Positions 28,072-36,392 of a stretch of 64,000 bases of DNA are shown piece after piece (position 1 is the first letter of the stretch; each line of letters starts with the position of its first letter). The notes beneath the pieces were generated by a model, which saw nothing but the letters and a program-made list of their open reading frames with translations, was not told where the DNA came from and did no database searches. The DNA is from Flavobacterium sp. (GTDB lineage Bacteria; Bacteroidota; Bacteroidia; Flavobacteriales; Flavobacteriaceae). Position numbers and translations under genes: made by a program. The stretch is from the NCBI GenBank assembly GCA_016721735.1, contig JADKHM010000015.1:248001-312000 (forward strand). Direction: 5' to 3'.

Positions 28072-29829
28072 TTATTGCGAAAGTGGAATTCTTATTTTTA
28101 TATACAATCCGTCTTGCGTTTCGAAATAAATTGTGCCATGTAATTCTTCTACTCTTTTTTTCAGATTTTTCAATCCGTTTCCAAAGTAGTTATCACTTTG
28201 AATTCCAATGCCATTATCTTTTACTTCAATCAGTAAATTTTTTTTGTCAATCGCTACAATTTTGACTGTGATTTTACTTGCTTGCGAATGTTTTAACGCA
28301 TTGTTGAAAATCTCTTTAAGTCCAAAAAACAAACTCTTTCTTGTCTTACCATCAATTAAAAGCGGCTTATCCGATTCCGTTTGTTCGATGAATCTTAACT
28401 CAATAGGCGTGCCTTCAAATAAATTTTCCGCATAAAATTGCACGTATTCCTTAAAATCACGAAGCGTGTTATGCTCCGTATTCAGAGACCAAACAAAGGT
28501 GTTAATTCGCTGCGAAACTTCTCGCGCCGTATCATTAATTTTTAGGAGTAGGACTTTTTGCTTCTCATCGACATCGCCATTTTTCTGCAACAAGTCGGAA
28601 TGAATCAAAATACTCGAAATACCACTGCCAATATCATCGTGCAAATCTTTACTAATGTCGTTTTTTTGCTTTAACAGCGTGTAATTAATTTTGTTTTTTC
28701 TTCGGATATGAAGGATGACAAAAGCCAACAGAAATAGCAATAAAATGGCAATTATCAACTGAAATAAAACGATGTCTTTCTGTTTCTTGAGTTTCAAAAC
28801 CTCCAACGACAGCAGCTTTTTCTCATTCTTTACATATTCATCTGTAATGTTTTGCAGATACAAATTTCCGTCAATTTGGGCTCTCGAATCGATGTCTATG
28901 ATTTGGTCTTGACAATAGATGGTCTTTTGACTGTCGACTGTTCTAAAAACACCCAACGCTTTCGTGAAAAAATACTTTTTGAAAGCCGAATTAACCATTC
29001 GAAGATTCATCAACTGCAATCCTTTTTGATAATAAGCCTCGCGCAATTTTGCATCAGTGCTATGGCATTGCAAAAGAAAACCATAATTCAAAAGAACAAT
29101 ATCGTAATATTCACTTTTGGTCGCTGAGACAACACTTCTTTCAAAATAATAAGCCGCGCTATCGGGCTTTTTTTTCATCAAATAAATTTCGCCAAAAGTT
29201 TGTTCGGTATTCGGAATCCCTCTTCTACTTTTTGTGCTAAATGCAAATTCATAGGCTTTTTTATTATAGAAAAATGCCGAGTCTAATTCATTGAGCTTAA
29301 TCTTAACTTGCGCCAGATTATTATAAATATGCTCGTTTTGAATAATGGCTCGCATTCTCTTGGGAGGATCAACTCTTGGATATATCTTACTGGATTTCCA
29401 TAATGATTCTTGCGCGCTTTTGTATTGCTTTAATTCGATTTGATGGATTCCAAGAAAAAAATAGCCATCTGCAATGAGCAGATTGTCTTGATTCTTTTTA
29501 GCAATCAAAATTTCCTTAAGCGCTTCGTCTTTACCAAATTGGAATAAGCCATTATAGTAGAACAATTCCGACTGCAAACTATGAACAAGGCAAGCGGTTG
29601 AATCTGCAATCTCCGGATTTAGATAGTCTTTTGCTATGTTTAACCATTTCTGGGACGCATCAATATCGTCGGTATCTAAATAATATTCCGCAGTCGCGAA
29701 AGCATAAAATATCTTATCGTGATTGGTGCTGCTTGTTTTGAATTTTTCAATAGACAAGAGTTTCGGAGTCGTTTGAGCGCTTCCCAAATAAAAAAACAAA
29801 AGTAAAAGTGCTACAGCCTTAAATTTCAT
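28072..29829 (-). CDS. TPR-containing sensor histidine kinase (NarL type)
   Basis: A 585-residue kinase: signal peptide (to ...LGSAQT, about residue 20), TPR-rich periplasmic region (about 30-300), a coiled coil, one membrane helix (LFQLIIAILLLFLLAFVILHI, about residues 353-373) and a HisKA_3-type kinase. The H box ISKDLHDDIGSGISS (His about 396), N box (EIFNNALKHSQ) and G box (VKDNGIGIQ) are intact. It starts 8 bases after its response regulator in the same operon. It lies directly upstream of the S74 fibre gene on the same strand but with a terminator between. The ligand is unknown. Confidence 0.92.
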   Translation of the reverse strand: MKFKAVALLLLFFYLGSAQTTPKLLSIEKFKTSSTNHDKIFYAFATAEYYLDTDDIDASQKWLNIAKDYLNPEIADSTACLVHSLQSELFYYNGLFQFGKDEALKEILIAKKNQDNLLIADGYFFLGIHQIELKQYKSAQESLWKSSKIYPRVDPPKRMRAIIQNEHIYNNLAQVKIKLNELDSAFFYNKKAYEFAFSTKSRRGIPNTEQTFGEIYLMKKKPDSAAYYFERSVVSATKSEYYDIVLLNYGFLLQCHSTDAKLREAYYQKGLQLMNLRMVNSAFKKYFFTKALGVFRTVDSQKTIYCQDQIIDIDSRAQIDGNLYLQNITDEYVKNEKKLLSLEVLKLKKQKDIVLFQLIIAILLLFLLAFVILHIRRKNKINYTLLKQKNDISKDLHDDIGSGISSILIHSDLLQKNGDVDEKQKVLLLKINDTAREVSQRINTFVWSLNTEHNTLRDFKEYVQFYAENLFEGTPIELRFIEQTESDKPLLIDGKTRKSLFFGLKEIFNNALKHSQASKITVKIVAIDKKNLLIEVKDNGIGIQSDNYFGNGLKNLKKRVEELHGTIYFETQDGLYIKIRIPLSQ

Positions 29830-29837
29830 TTTTTGTG

Positions 29838-30464
29838 CTACCGTTTAAGATAAAGATTTACCGCTTCCACTCGCGTATTGACATGCAGTTTTTCATAAAT
29901 ATGTTGTATGTGTTTGCGCACCGTACCGATACTAATCTCTAACTCAGCCGCAACTTCCTTATTCATTCTCCCTCTTGCAAGTGAATCTAGAATTTCCCTC
30001 TCTCTAGAAGTTAGCGTTTCTACATTAATATTACTCGCATCCACTTTTGAAAAGCTCGCGACAACTTTACGAGCAATACTACTGCTCATGGGACTGCCGC
30101 CTTCAAAAAGTTCGTTTAATGCGTTTATAATCTTCACTGGACCGTCTGTTTTGAGAATATAACCGCTGGCGCCAGCTTTGAGACTTTGAAATATTTTGTC
30201 ATCATCTTCGTAGGAAGTGCACATCAAAAAAAGCACTTTAGGACTATTCAATTTCCATTTTTTGACACATTCAATACCGCTTTCTCCTGGAAGGTTAATA
30301 TCCATAAGCACGGCATCTACTGCAACTTCGGCTGCTTTTTCAAGCGCTTCTTCAGCATTTTGAAAAGTGCAAACCAATTCATAGTTGTCTGTAAATTGAA
30401 TCATCAAGCTCATCGCTTCACGCAAATCTCGGTCGTCTTCAACAATAGCAATATTTCTTTTCAT
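29838..30464 (-). CDS. NarL/LuxR-family response regulator
   Basis: A 208-residue regulator: receiver domain with acidic pair (VEDDRD), phospho-acceptor Asp in AVLMDINLPGESG and conserved Lys (GYILKTDGP), then a LuxR helix-turn-helix (LTSREREILDSLARGRMNKEVAAELEIS...). It is the first gene of the operon with the TPR kinase. A TATCTTTA-like -7 box (30497-30490) precedes it. Confidence 0.95.
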   Translation of the reverse strand: MKRNIAIVEDDRDLREAMSLMIQFTDNYELVCTFQNAEEALEKAAEVAVDAVLMDINLPGESGIECVKKWKLNSPKVLFLMCTSYEDDDKIFQSLKAGASGYILKTDGPVKIINALNELFEGGSPMSSSIARKVVASFSKVDASNINVETLTSREREILDSLARGRMNKEVAAELEISIGTVRKHIQHIYEKLHVNTRVEAVNLYLKR

Positions 30465-30562
30465 CTTATTCAGATATAAAGTACAATGTTAAAGATACTA
30501 TTTAAATTATGAAATACGCTATTGCGCGTAACGCTCGTCAAGTTTGACAATCAGAAAATGGC

Positions 30563-30681
30563 CTTCTATATTTACAGCAAGAGCAAGAAGAAATACCAAT
30601 CGATGCGTTGGATTTAGAAACTGCACGACATTACAATACACCCGAATATAGGCGTTGACCAAGGACTTCTACTTAAGAATG
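30563..30681 (+). pseudogene. Degraded 3' fragment of a second trmN6
   Basis: In frame from 30563 the DNA encodes LLYLQQEQEEIPIDALDLETARHYNTPEY, then after a one-base shift near 30651 it encodes ALTKDFYLRM. This matches the end of the intact TrmN6 (ETARHLYTPEYIALTKDFYLKM) residue for residue over the conserved tail, although the DNA is clearly diverged. The rest of the gene is absent and the stop codon is lost. It lies between the third two-component operon and acyl-CoA dehydrogenase, in the same orientation as the intact gene at 16842-17549. Confidence 0.85.
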
Positions 30682-30765
30682 CAGCCCTAGCCCTGATGGC
30701 AGCGGCATCCTTTTGTGAAGCAAAGCGGAACAAAAGATATAGCGTACAGCAGGTTCCCGGCTCCT
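30682..30765 (-). repeat. Structured intergenic repeat, family A, copy 3 (inverted)
   Basis: On the minus strand it reads GAGCCGGGAACCTGCTGTACGCTATATCTTTTG...AAAAGGATGCCGCTGCCATCAGGGCTAGGG, the fullest copy, with an obvious long stem (ATCTTTTG/CAAAAGGAT). It is inverted relative to copies 1 and 2 and abuts the trmN6 remnant. Together with the remnant it accounts for most of the 394-base gap from 30465 to 30858. Confidence 0.88.
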
Positions 30766-30820
30766 TATTATTCCGATGAAAAAATAACAATTGTTCGTCT
30801 CTTTCTCGAAAATGTTTCCT

Positions 30821-30828
30821 TAAATTTG
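30821..30828 (+). promoter_or_regulatory. -7 box of the acyl-CoA dehydrogenase gene
   Basis: TAAATTTG lies 30 bases before the start codon at 30859; a TTG at 30791-30793 is 27 bases upstream, longer than usual. Confidence 0.5.
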
Positions 30829-30858
30829 CAAACGTTTTCGTAAACCAAATTATACACT

Positions 30859-32037
30859 ATGAGACCCGATTTATTTCAAGCTCCAGATTACTATTTGTTA
30901 GATGATTTACTCACTGAGGAACATAAATTAATACGCGATGCTGCGCGGGCGTGGGTGAAACGTGAAGTTTCTCCAATTATTGAAGACTACGCGCAACGTG
31001 CCGAATTCCCGAAACAAATTATCAAAGGTTTGGGTGAAATTGGCGGTTTTGGACCGTACATTCCCGAAGAATATGGCGGTGCTGGTTTAGATCAAATCTC
31101 TTACGGATTGATCATGCAAGAAATAGAACGTGGTGATTCTGGCGTTCGATCGACCTCATCGGTACAATCGTCTTTGGTGATGTATCCGATTTGGAAATTC
31201 GGAACAGAAGAACAACGCAAAAAATACTTACCCAAATTAGCGACTGGAGAATTCATGGGTTGCTTTGGTTTGACTGAACCTGATTTTGGTTCCAACCCAA
31301 GTGGTATGGTAACCAACTTCAAAGACATGGGCGACCATTATTTATTGAATGGAGCCAAAATGTGGATTTCGAACGCGCCATTTGCAGACGTTGCAGTGGT
31401 TTGGGCGAAAAATGAAGAAGGAAGAATTCACGGACTCATCGTAGAACGCGGCATGGAAGGATTTACCACGCCAGAAACGCACAACAAATGGTCACTTCGC
31501 GCTTCGGCAACTGGCGAATTGGTGTTTAATAATGTGAAAGTTCCGAAAGAAAACTTGATGCCTGGAAAATCTGGTTTGGGTGCTCCGATGCAGTGTTTAG
31601 ACTCGGCTCGTTATGGCATCGCTTGGGGCGCTATCGGCGCTGCGATGGATTGCTATGATACGGCTTTGCGTTATGCGAAAGAAAGAATTCAGTTTGATAA
31701 ACCAATTGCTTCTTTCCAATTACAACAAAAGAAATTGGCGGAAATGATTACGGAAATTACCAAAGCGCAATTGCTTACTTGGCGTTTGGGTGTTTTGCGA
31801 AATGAAGGCAAAGCAACTACCGCACAAATCTCGATGGCGAAAAGAAATAATGTGGATATGGCGATTCATATTGCTAGAGAAGCCAGACAAATATTAGGTG
31901 GAATGGGAATTACCGGAGAATATTCTATCATGCGTCACAGTATGAATTTGGAATCGGTGATTACTTATGAAGGCACACACGATATTCACTTGTTGATTAC
32001 TGGTGCTGATATTACTGGAATTCCGGCGTTTAAATAA
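30859..32037 (+). CDS. Acyl-CoA dehydrogenase, glutaryl-CoA dehydrogenase-like
   Basis: A 392-residue flavoprotein. The FAD/substrate signature GCFGLTEPDFGSNPSGM is present, and the catalytic Glu sits in the C-terminal YEGTHDIHLL motif. The sequence resembles glutaryl-CoA dehydrogenase, which converts glutaryl-CoA to crotonyl-CoA in lysine and tryptophan breakdown. The length is normal for the family. It is monocistronic with its own terminator. The exact acyl chain preference cannot be settled by eye. Confidence 0.92.
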   Translation: MRPDLFQAPDYYLLDDLLTEEHKLIRDAARAWVKREVSPIIEDYAQRAEFPKQIIKGLGEIGGFGPYIPEEYGGAGLDQISYGLIMQEIERGDSGVRSTSSVQSSLVMYPIWKFGTEEQRKKYLPKLATGEFMGCFGLTEPDFGSNPSGMVTNFKDMGDHYLLNGAKMWISNAPFADVAVVWAKNEEGRIHGLIVERGMEGFTTPETHNKWSLRASATGELVFNNVKVPKENLMPGKSGLGAPMQCLDSARYGIAWGAIGAAMDCYDTALRYAKERIQFDKPIASFQLQQKKLAEMITEITKAQLLTWRLGVLRNEGKATTAQISMAKRNNVDMAIHIAREARQILGGMGITGEYSIMRHSMNLESVITYEGTHDIHLLITGADITGIPAFK

Positions 32038-32075
32038 GATTGAACATTTATTAAACTAATAATAAAATTTTATCT

Positions 32076-32104
32076 AAAAGCTTCTTGGCAACGAGAAGCT
32101 TTTT
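32076..32104 (+). terminator. Terminator after acyl-CoA dehydrogenase
   Basis: A perfect stem AAAAGCTTCT / AGAAGCTTTT with an 8-base loop, 38 bases after the stop. Confidence 0.88.
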
Positions 32105-32149
32105 ACATTTATGACTTATTCTATTCTACTGAGAAATAACGATTAACTT

Positions 32150-32854
32150 ATGAAACTACTTGCAAATCTTACTTTGGGTTTCTTTACGCTATTGATTAAT
32201 CTAGGCTGCAGCCAAGAGACCAATGCTCCAGTCAACATTATTGAAAGCCCGAGACAAATCAATTATTTGGCTTTAGGTGATAGTTATACGATTGGTCAAA
32301 GTGTGTGCACGACTTGCCGATTTCCGGAGCAACTCAAAGCAAGTTTACAAACAGCTTATCCGAACAATTCCTTTCTTTTGCAAGTCATTGCGAAAACAGG
32401 TTGGACCACTACAAATTTATTGTCTGAAATCAATTTGGTCAATCCTTCGAACAATTTCGACTTGGTGACGCTGTTAATTGGCGTCAACAACCAATACCAA
32501 AACAAACCTTTTTCGATCTACGAAACAGAATTTCCACTATTAGTTACAAAAGCAATTGCTTGCGCGAGAGGCGATAAATCAAATGTTATTGTGGTTTCTA
32601 TACCGGATTATGCTTACACGCCATTTGGGCAAGGTGCCGTCAATATTTCGACTGGGATTGATCAATACAATGCGTTTGCACAAAATTATTGTACAGAAAA
32701 TGGCATTGTGTTTATCAACATTACTGATATTACCCGATTGGGATTAGCCCAGCCCGAATTAGTGGCGAGCGATGGTTTGCATCCTTCGGAATTGGCGTAT
32801 TCCAAATTTGTGGAGCGGATTTTACCAAAAGCACTGGAAGCTTTAAGAGACTAA
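32150..32854 (+). CDS. SGNH/GDSL-family lipoprotein esterase
   Basis: A 234-residue protein with a lipobox signal peptide (TLLINLGCSQ) and an SGNH hydrolase fold: block I LALGDSYTIGQS with the catalytic Ser, block III LLIGVNNQYQ with the oxyanion Asn, and block V ASDGLHPSELAY with Asp and His. It would act as a carboxyl- or thioesterase outside the inner membrane. The substrate is unknown. It is convergent with the ferredoxin gene, separated by only 10 bases. Confidence 0.92.
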   Translation: MKLLANLTLGFFTLLINLGCSQETNAPVNIIESPRQINYLALGDSYTIGQSVCTTCRFPEQLKASLQTAYPNNSFLLQVIAKTGWTTTNLLSEINLVNPSNNFDLVTLLIGVNNQYQNKPFSIYETEFPLLVTKAIACARGDKSNVIVVSIPDYAYTPFGQGAVNISTGIDQYNAFAQNYCTENGIVFINITDITRLGLAQPELVASDGLHPSELAYSKFVERILPKALEALRD

Positions 32855-32864
32855 GAATTAGTAT

Positions 32865-33197
32865 TTATACTTCCGGCGCTAACTCAATTTCCAAACCATC
32901 CAAATCTTCTGTGATGTGAATTTGACAACCTAATCTGCTATTCGGCTTAACGTTAAATGCTTCGGACAACATCGCTTCTTCGTCGTCATTGCGTTCGATT
33001 TTCAAAACGTCATTGAGCACATAACATTGACAAGATGCGCACATCGCCATGCCACCGCAAATACCGATAGTTCCTTCTGGCGCAAGTTCGTACATCCGGA
33101 CGAGTTCCATGATGTTTAGGTTCATGTCGGTTGGGGCTTGCACTTTGTGAGCTACGCCTTCTCTATCAGTTATGGTTATGGAAATATCTTGTGCCAT
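32865..33197 (-). CDS. 2Fe-2S ferredoxin
   Basis: A 110-residue adrenodoxin-type [2Fe-2S] ferredoxin. Cysteines in GICGGMAMCASCQCYV and a later one in SRLGCQIHI give the cluster ligands. It is probably the electron carrier for the ferredoxin reductase encoded 1 base upstream. Both sit downstream of NifU-like and Mrp genes on the same strand, an Fe-S-themed neighbourhood. Confidence 0.93.
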   Translation of the reverse strand: MAQDISITITDREGVAHKVQAPTDMNLNIMELVRMYELAPEGTIGICGGMAMCASCQCYVLNDVLKIERNDDEEAMLSEAFNVKPNSRLGCQIHITEDLDGLEIELAPEV

Positions 33198-33198
33198 A

Positions 33199-34251
33199 TT
33201 AATCGATCGATTTTACCACTGCTTTTTCGGCTTCTTTTCTTGTCCCGTCAAAACCGTCGACTCCAGAAACGGTGGTGTATTTCAATACATATTTTTTTCC
33301 TGGATTGATTCGCTGATAAACACTTTGACACATTAATGTAGCTTCGTGGAAACCGCACAAAATCAATTTTAGTTTTCCTGGATAAATATTGACGTCACCA
33401 ATGGCGTAGATGCCGTCGATGTTGGTTTGGTAGTCTAAGGCATTATTGACTTTGATCGCGTTTTTCTCGATCTCTAATCCCCAATTGGCGATAGCACCTA
33501 ATTTTGGAGTCAATCCGAAAAGCGGAATAAAATAATCTGTTTCAAATATCTGGTGTACACCTTCATTTTCAAGTGTAATGCTTTCTACATGGTTTTCACC
33601 TTGAATAGCCACTACTTCTGCAGGTGTAATCAAATTGATTTTTCCTAGTTTTTTTAGTTCTTGTAATTTTTCAACAGAATCTAAAGCGCCGCGGAATTCG
33701 TTTCTGCGATGCACCAAGGTTACTTCTGACGCCACATTAGAAAGGAAAATACTCCAATCTAAAGCTGAATCGCCACCGCCCGCAATCACAATGCGTTTGT
33801 TGCGGAATAATTCTGGATCTTTTACAAAGTACTCTACGCCTTTGTCCTCGTATTGCGCTATGTTGTCAATCAGAGGTTTTCTAGGTTCGAAAGTACCTAA
33901 GCCACCAGCGATAGCTACGGCTTTGGCATGATGTTTTGTTCCTTTGTTGGTCGTTACGATAAACGTACCGTCATCTAATTTATCTATGGTTTCTGCAGTT
34001 TCTGATAAAGTAAATCCGGGTTGAAACTGCTTGATTTGTTCCATCAAGTTAGTCACTAAGTCGCCTGCTAAAACTTCAGGATAACCAGGAATATCAAAGA
34101 TGGGTTTTTTAGGATACAATTCTGAAAGTTGCCCACCAGGTTGTGGCAAGGCATCGATAATGTGGCATTTGAGTTTGAGAAGTCCCGCTTCAAAGACTGC
34201 GAAAAGTCCGGTTGGTCCGGCGCCGATGATGAGTATATCTGTTTCAATCAT
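33199..34251 (-). CDS. Ferredoxin-NADP reductase, thioredoxin-reductase-like
   Basis: A 350-residue flavoprotein with two dinucleotide-binding folds: FAD site IIGAGPTGLFAVFEAG near the N-terminus and NADPH site IVIAGGGDSALDW near residue 155, plus the C-terminal FAD contact YAIGDVNIYPGKLK. The CxxC redox pair of thioredoxin reductase is absent, which fits the TrxR-like ferredoxin-NADP reductases. Its stop lies next to the ferredoxin start, supporting electron transfer between the two products. Confidence 0.92.
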   Translation of the reverse strand: MIETDILIIGAGPTGLFAVFEAGLLKLKCHIIDALPQPGGQLSELYPKKPIFDIPGYPEVLAGDLVTNLMEQIKQFQPGFTLSETAETIDKLDDGTFIVTTNKGTKHHAKAVAIAGGLGTFEPRKPLIDNIAQYEDKGVEYFVKDPELFRNKRIVIAGGGDSALDWSIFLSNVASEVTLVHRRNEFRGALDSVEKLQELKKLGKINLITPAEVVAIQGENHVESITLENEGVHQIFETDYFIPLFGLTPKLGAIANWGLEIEKNAIKVNNALDYQTNIDGIYAIGDVNIYPGKLKLILCGFHEATLMCQSVYQRINPGKKYVLKYTTVSGVDGFDGTRKEAEKAVVKSID

Positions 34252-34363
34252 GCTTTTGAGGTACTGAATGGCTATTTTTTTAACCTTGCAAAGGTTGGGA
34301 AACCCGAAATTGTTTTAGGTGACAAATATCACTTTTTGCAAAAAAATGTTTCTGCTACGGAAT

Positions 34364-34459
34364 AGCGTGAGGGATTGACGCTTTGTCTGAGCTCTTTTTG
34401 CGGCGGTGTTCGCCGTAAAAAAGCGAGTGCGAAAAGCCCGACCCTTGTGGTCACGCCCA
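34364..34459 (+). repeat. Intergenic repeat, family B, copy 2
   Basis: GCGTGAGGGATTGACGC at the left end and AAGCCCGACCCTTGTGGTC-ACGCCC at the right end match copy 1. The middle contains a hairpin (TTTTTGCGGCG GTGTT CGCCGTAAAAA). It fills the gap between the NifU-like gene and the reductase. Confidence 0.75.
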
Positions 34460-34465
34460 CCCCAT

Positions 34466-34705
34466 TTAGGCAATATTGACGACCGTTTCTATTTGTGGCG
34501 CAAACTTCTTAATCGTTGTTTCTACGCCCGCTCGCAACGTCATTTGATTGACACTACAACTGATGCACGCTCCTTCGAGACGCACTTTGACGTGTTTGCC
34601 ATCCTCGATTGAAATCAGGGAAATGTCGCCGCCGTCGGAATTAAGAAAAGGGCGGATTTCCTCGAGTGCTTTCTCTACATTGATGGTTAATTCTTCTGTG
34701 GTCAT
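34466..34705 (-). CDS. NifU-like Fe-S scaffold (C-terminal domain type)
   Basis: A 79-residue protein equal to the NifU C-terminal domain: LNSDGGDISLISIEDG and the CxxC cluster site in GACISCSVNQMTLRAGVE. Such stand-alone domains carry Fe-S clusters to apo-proteins. It lies 102 bases downstream of mrp on the same strand. Confidence 0.95.
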   Translation of the reverse strand: MTTEELTINVEKALEEIRPFLNSDGGDISLISIEDGKHVKVRLEGACISCSVNQMTLRAGVETTIKKFAPQIETVVNIA

Positions 34706-34727
34706 GGTCTTGATTATTAGATTTTAG

Positions 34728-34768
34728 GATTGTGAGACTGTAAGATTGTGAGACTGTAAGATTGTAAG
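34728..34768. repeat. Short tandem repeat, 16-bp unit
   Basis: GATTGTGAGACTGTAA occurs twice in tandem (34728-34743, 34744-34759), followed by a partial third copy. A related sequence lies inverted at 34775-34805 (CTTATAGTCTTAAAATCC), so the whole gap can fold as a loose hairpin. Confidence 0.85.
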
Positions 34769-34807
34769 AAGGTGTCTTATAGTCTTAAAATCCTACCGTC
34801 TTACCAT

Positions 34808-35947
34808 CTATTTTTTTACTGCGGAACAGCCCGCCATTGTTGTGATTTTAATTGCTTCGGTTGCAGGTAAGTTTTCGTTTCTTTTGACGACTTCCTCCAC
34901 CACGTTTCTGGTAATTTCTTCGAAAACACCTTCGATAACGGAACCCGTTTGCATGGCTGCTGGTCGACCGTAATCGCCTGCTTCACGAATAGATTGTACG
35001 ATGGGCACTTCTCCTAAAAACGGCACTTGCAAATCGGCTGCTAAGTTTTTCGCGCCTTCCTTTCCGAAGATGTAATATTTGTTATTCGGCAGTTCTTCTG
35101 GTGTGAAATACGCCATATTTTCGATGATTCCCAAAACGGGAACATTGATGCTGTCTGACAAAAACATGGACACTCCTTTTTTGGCATCGGCTAAGGCAAC
35201 GGCTTGTGGTGTGCTTACGACAACCGCTCCAGTGATGGGCAGTGATTGCATTATAGATAAATGAATATCGCCTGTTCCTGGTGGCAAATCAATCAACATA
35301 AAATCGAGTTCGCCCCAATCGGCATCAAAGATCATTTGATTGAGCGCTTTGGAAGCCATAGGTCCACGCCAAATCACCGCTTGACTTGGTGCAGTGAAAA
35401 ATCCGATGGATAAAATTTTGACTTCGTAACTTTCGATGGGTTTCATTTTCGAGCGACCATCGACGGTTATGGAGATTGGTTTTTCCGACTCCACGTCGAA
35501 CATAATTGGCATCGATGGTCCGTAGATATCGGCATCTAATACGCCAACATTAAAGCCCATTTTGGCTAAGGTTACGGCTAAATTTGCCGTTACGGTTGAT
35601 TTTCCTACACCGCCTTTTCCGGAGGCGACCGCAATGATATTTTTTATTCCTGGAATGGCTTTCCCTTTAATCTCGTTTGGGTTTGACGCTTTTTCTGGCG
35701 CTTCCACTTTGATATTTACTTTGACGACAGCTTCCGAAGAAAACTGCTCGTGAATAAGTTTTTTGATATCGTCTTCTGCTCTTTTCTTGATGTGCATGGC
35801 TGGCGTGGCGATGGTCAAATCGATGATGACTTCATTACCAAAAACCACGATGTTTTTTACGGCACCACTTTCTACCATGCTCTTCCCTTCGCCAGCTATG
35901 GTGATGGTTTCAAGCGCTTTAAGAATTTCGTTTTTATCTAATTTCAT
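34808..35947 (-). CDS. mrp: Mrp/ApbC Fe-S cluster carrier ATPase
   Basis: A 379-residue P-loop ATPase of the Mrp/NBP35 family. Residues 1-95 form the MIP18/DUF59 domain (IVVFGNEVIIDLTIATPAM); then the deviant Walker A GKGGVGKSTV, switch II (LLIDLPPGTGDIHL) and the conserved GIIENMAYF are visible. The usual CxxC near the C-terminus is not evident where expected; a lone Cys lies in the tail (MAGCSAVKK). It inserts or carries 4Fe-4S clusters. Context with NifU and ferredoxin genes agrees. Confidence 0.93.
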   Translation of the reverse strand: MKLDKNEILKALETITIAGEGKSMVESGAVKNIVVFGNEVIIDLTIATPAMHIKKRAEDDIKKLIHEQFSSEAVVKVNIKVEAPEKASNPNEIKGKAIPGIKNIIAVASGKGGVGKSTVTANLAVTLAKMGFNVGVLDADIYGPSMPIMFDVESEKPISITVDGRSKMKPIESYEVKILSIGFFTAPSQAVIWRGPMASKALNQMIFDADWGELDFMLIDLPPGTGDIHLSIMQSLPITGAVVVSTPQAVALADAKKGVSMFLSDSINVPVLGIIENMAYFTPEELPNNKYYIFGKEGAKNLAADLQVPFLGEVPIVQSIREAGDYGRPAAMQTGSVIEGVFEEITRNVVEEVVKRNENLPATEAIKITTMAGCSAVKK

Positions 35948-36060
35948 TTTATTATAGCTCTGAACAGTTTATGTTTATTTAAACTGAATTTAGATTGCAA
36001 ATATAGTTTGAATAGTTCAATCGATAAAAGGGAAATGGGAAAACTTTTGATAGACAACTA

Positions 36061-36390
36061 TTAAAGTTCTGTTAGGATTTCGGGTTGCCAAAAGTGTTTT
36101 TTGAAGTCGACTATTTGGTTGTTTTCGACGGCTATTCCTTCACTTTCTAAAAGCTGTTGCATGAGATTGGTTCCATCGAAATGGTGTTTCCCAGTGAGCA
36201 AACCGTTGCGATTGACGACGCGATGCGCGGGAACATCTTCCATATTGTGACAAGCATTCATTGCCCAACCAACCATTCGTGCAGACCGTCCAGTCCCTAA
36301 AGCCTTAGCTATCGCGCCATAAGAGGTTACTTTTCCATATGGAATTTGTCTGGCAACAATATAAACGCGTTCGAAAAAGTTGGTTTCCAT
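36061..36390 (-). CDS. Alkyltransferase-like protein (ATL) lacking the acceptor Cys
   Basis: A 109-residue protein of the MGMT DNA-binding-domain family: IPYGKVTSYGAIAKALG and the AMNACHN region are typical. The active motif PCHRV is PAHRV here, so the alkyl-acceptor cysteine is replaced by Ala, defining it as an alkyltransferase-like protein that would bind O6-alkylguanine and flag it for nucleotide excision repair. It is the last gene of a tight trmB-lysE-atl operon (2-base gap). Confidence 0.92.
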   Translation of the reverse strand: METNFFERVYIVARQIPYGKVTSYGAIAKALGTGRSARMVGWAMNACHNMEDVPAHRVVNRNGLLTGKHHFDGTNLMQQLLESEGIAVENNQIVDFKKHFWQPEILTEL

Positions 36391-36392
36391 TG

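Noticed and set aside
17550..30690. Integrative conjugative element
   Set aside because: No integrase, relaxase or type IV secretion gene is visible, and the trmN6 copy is too diverged to be a recent attachment site; the weaker insertion or replacement idea is kept as a finding.
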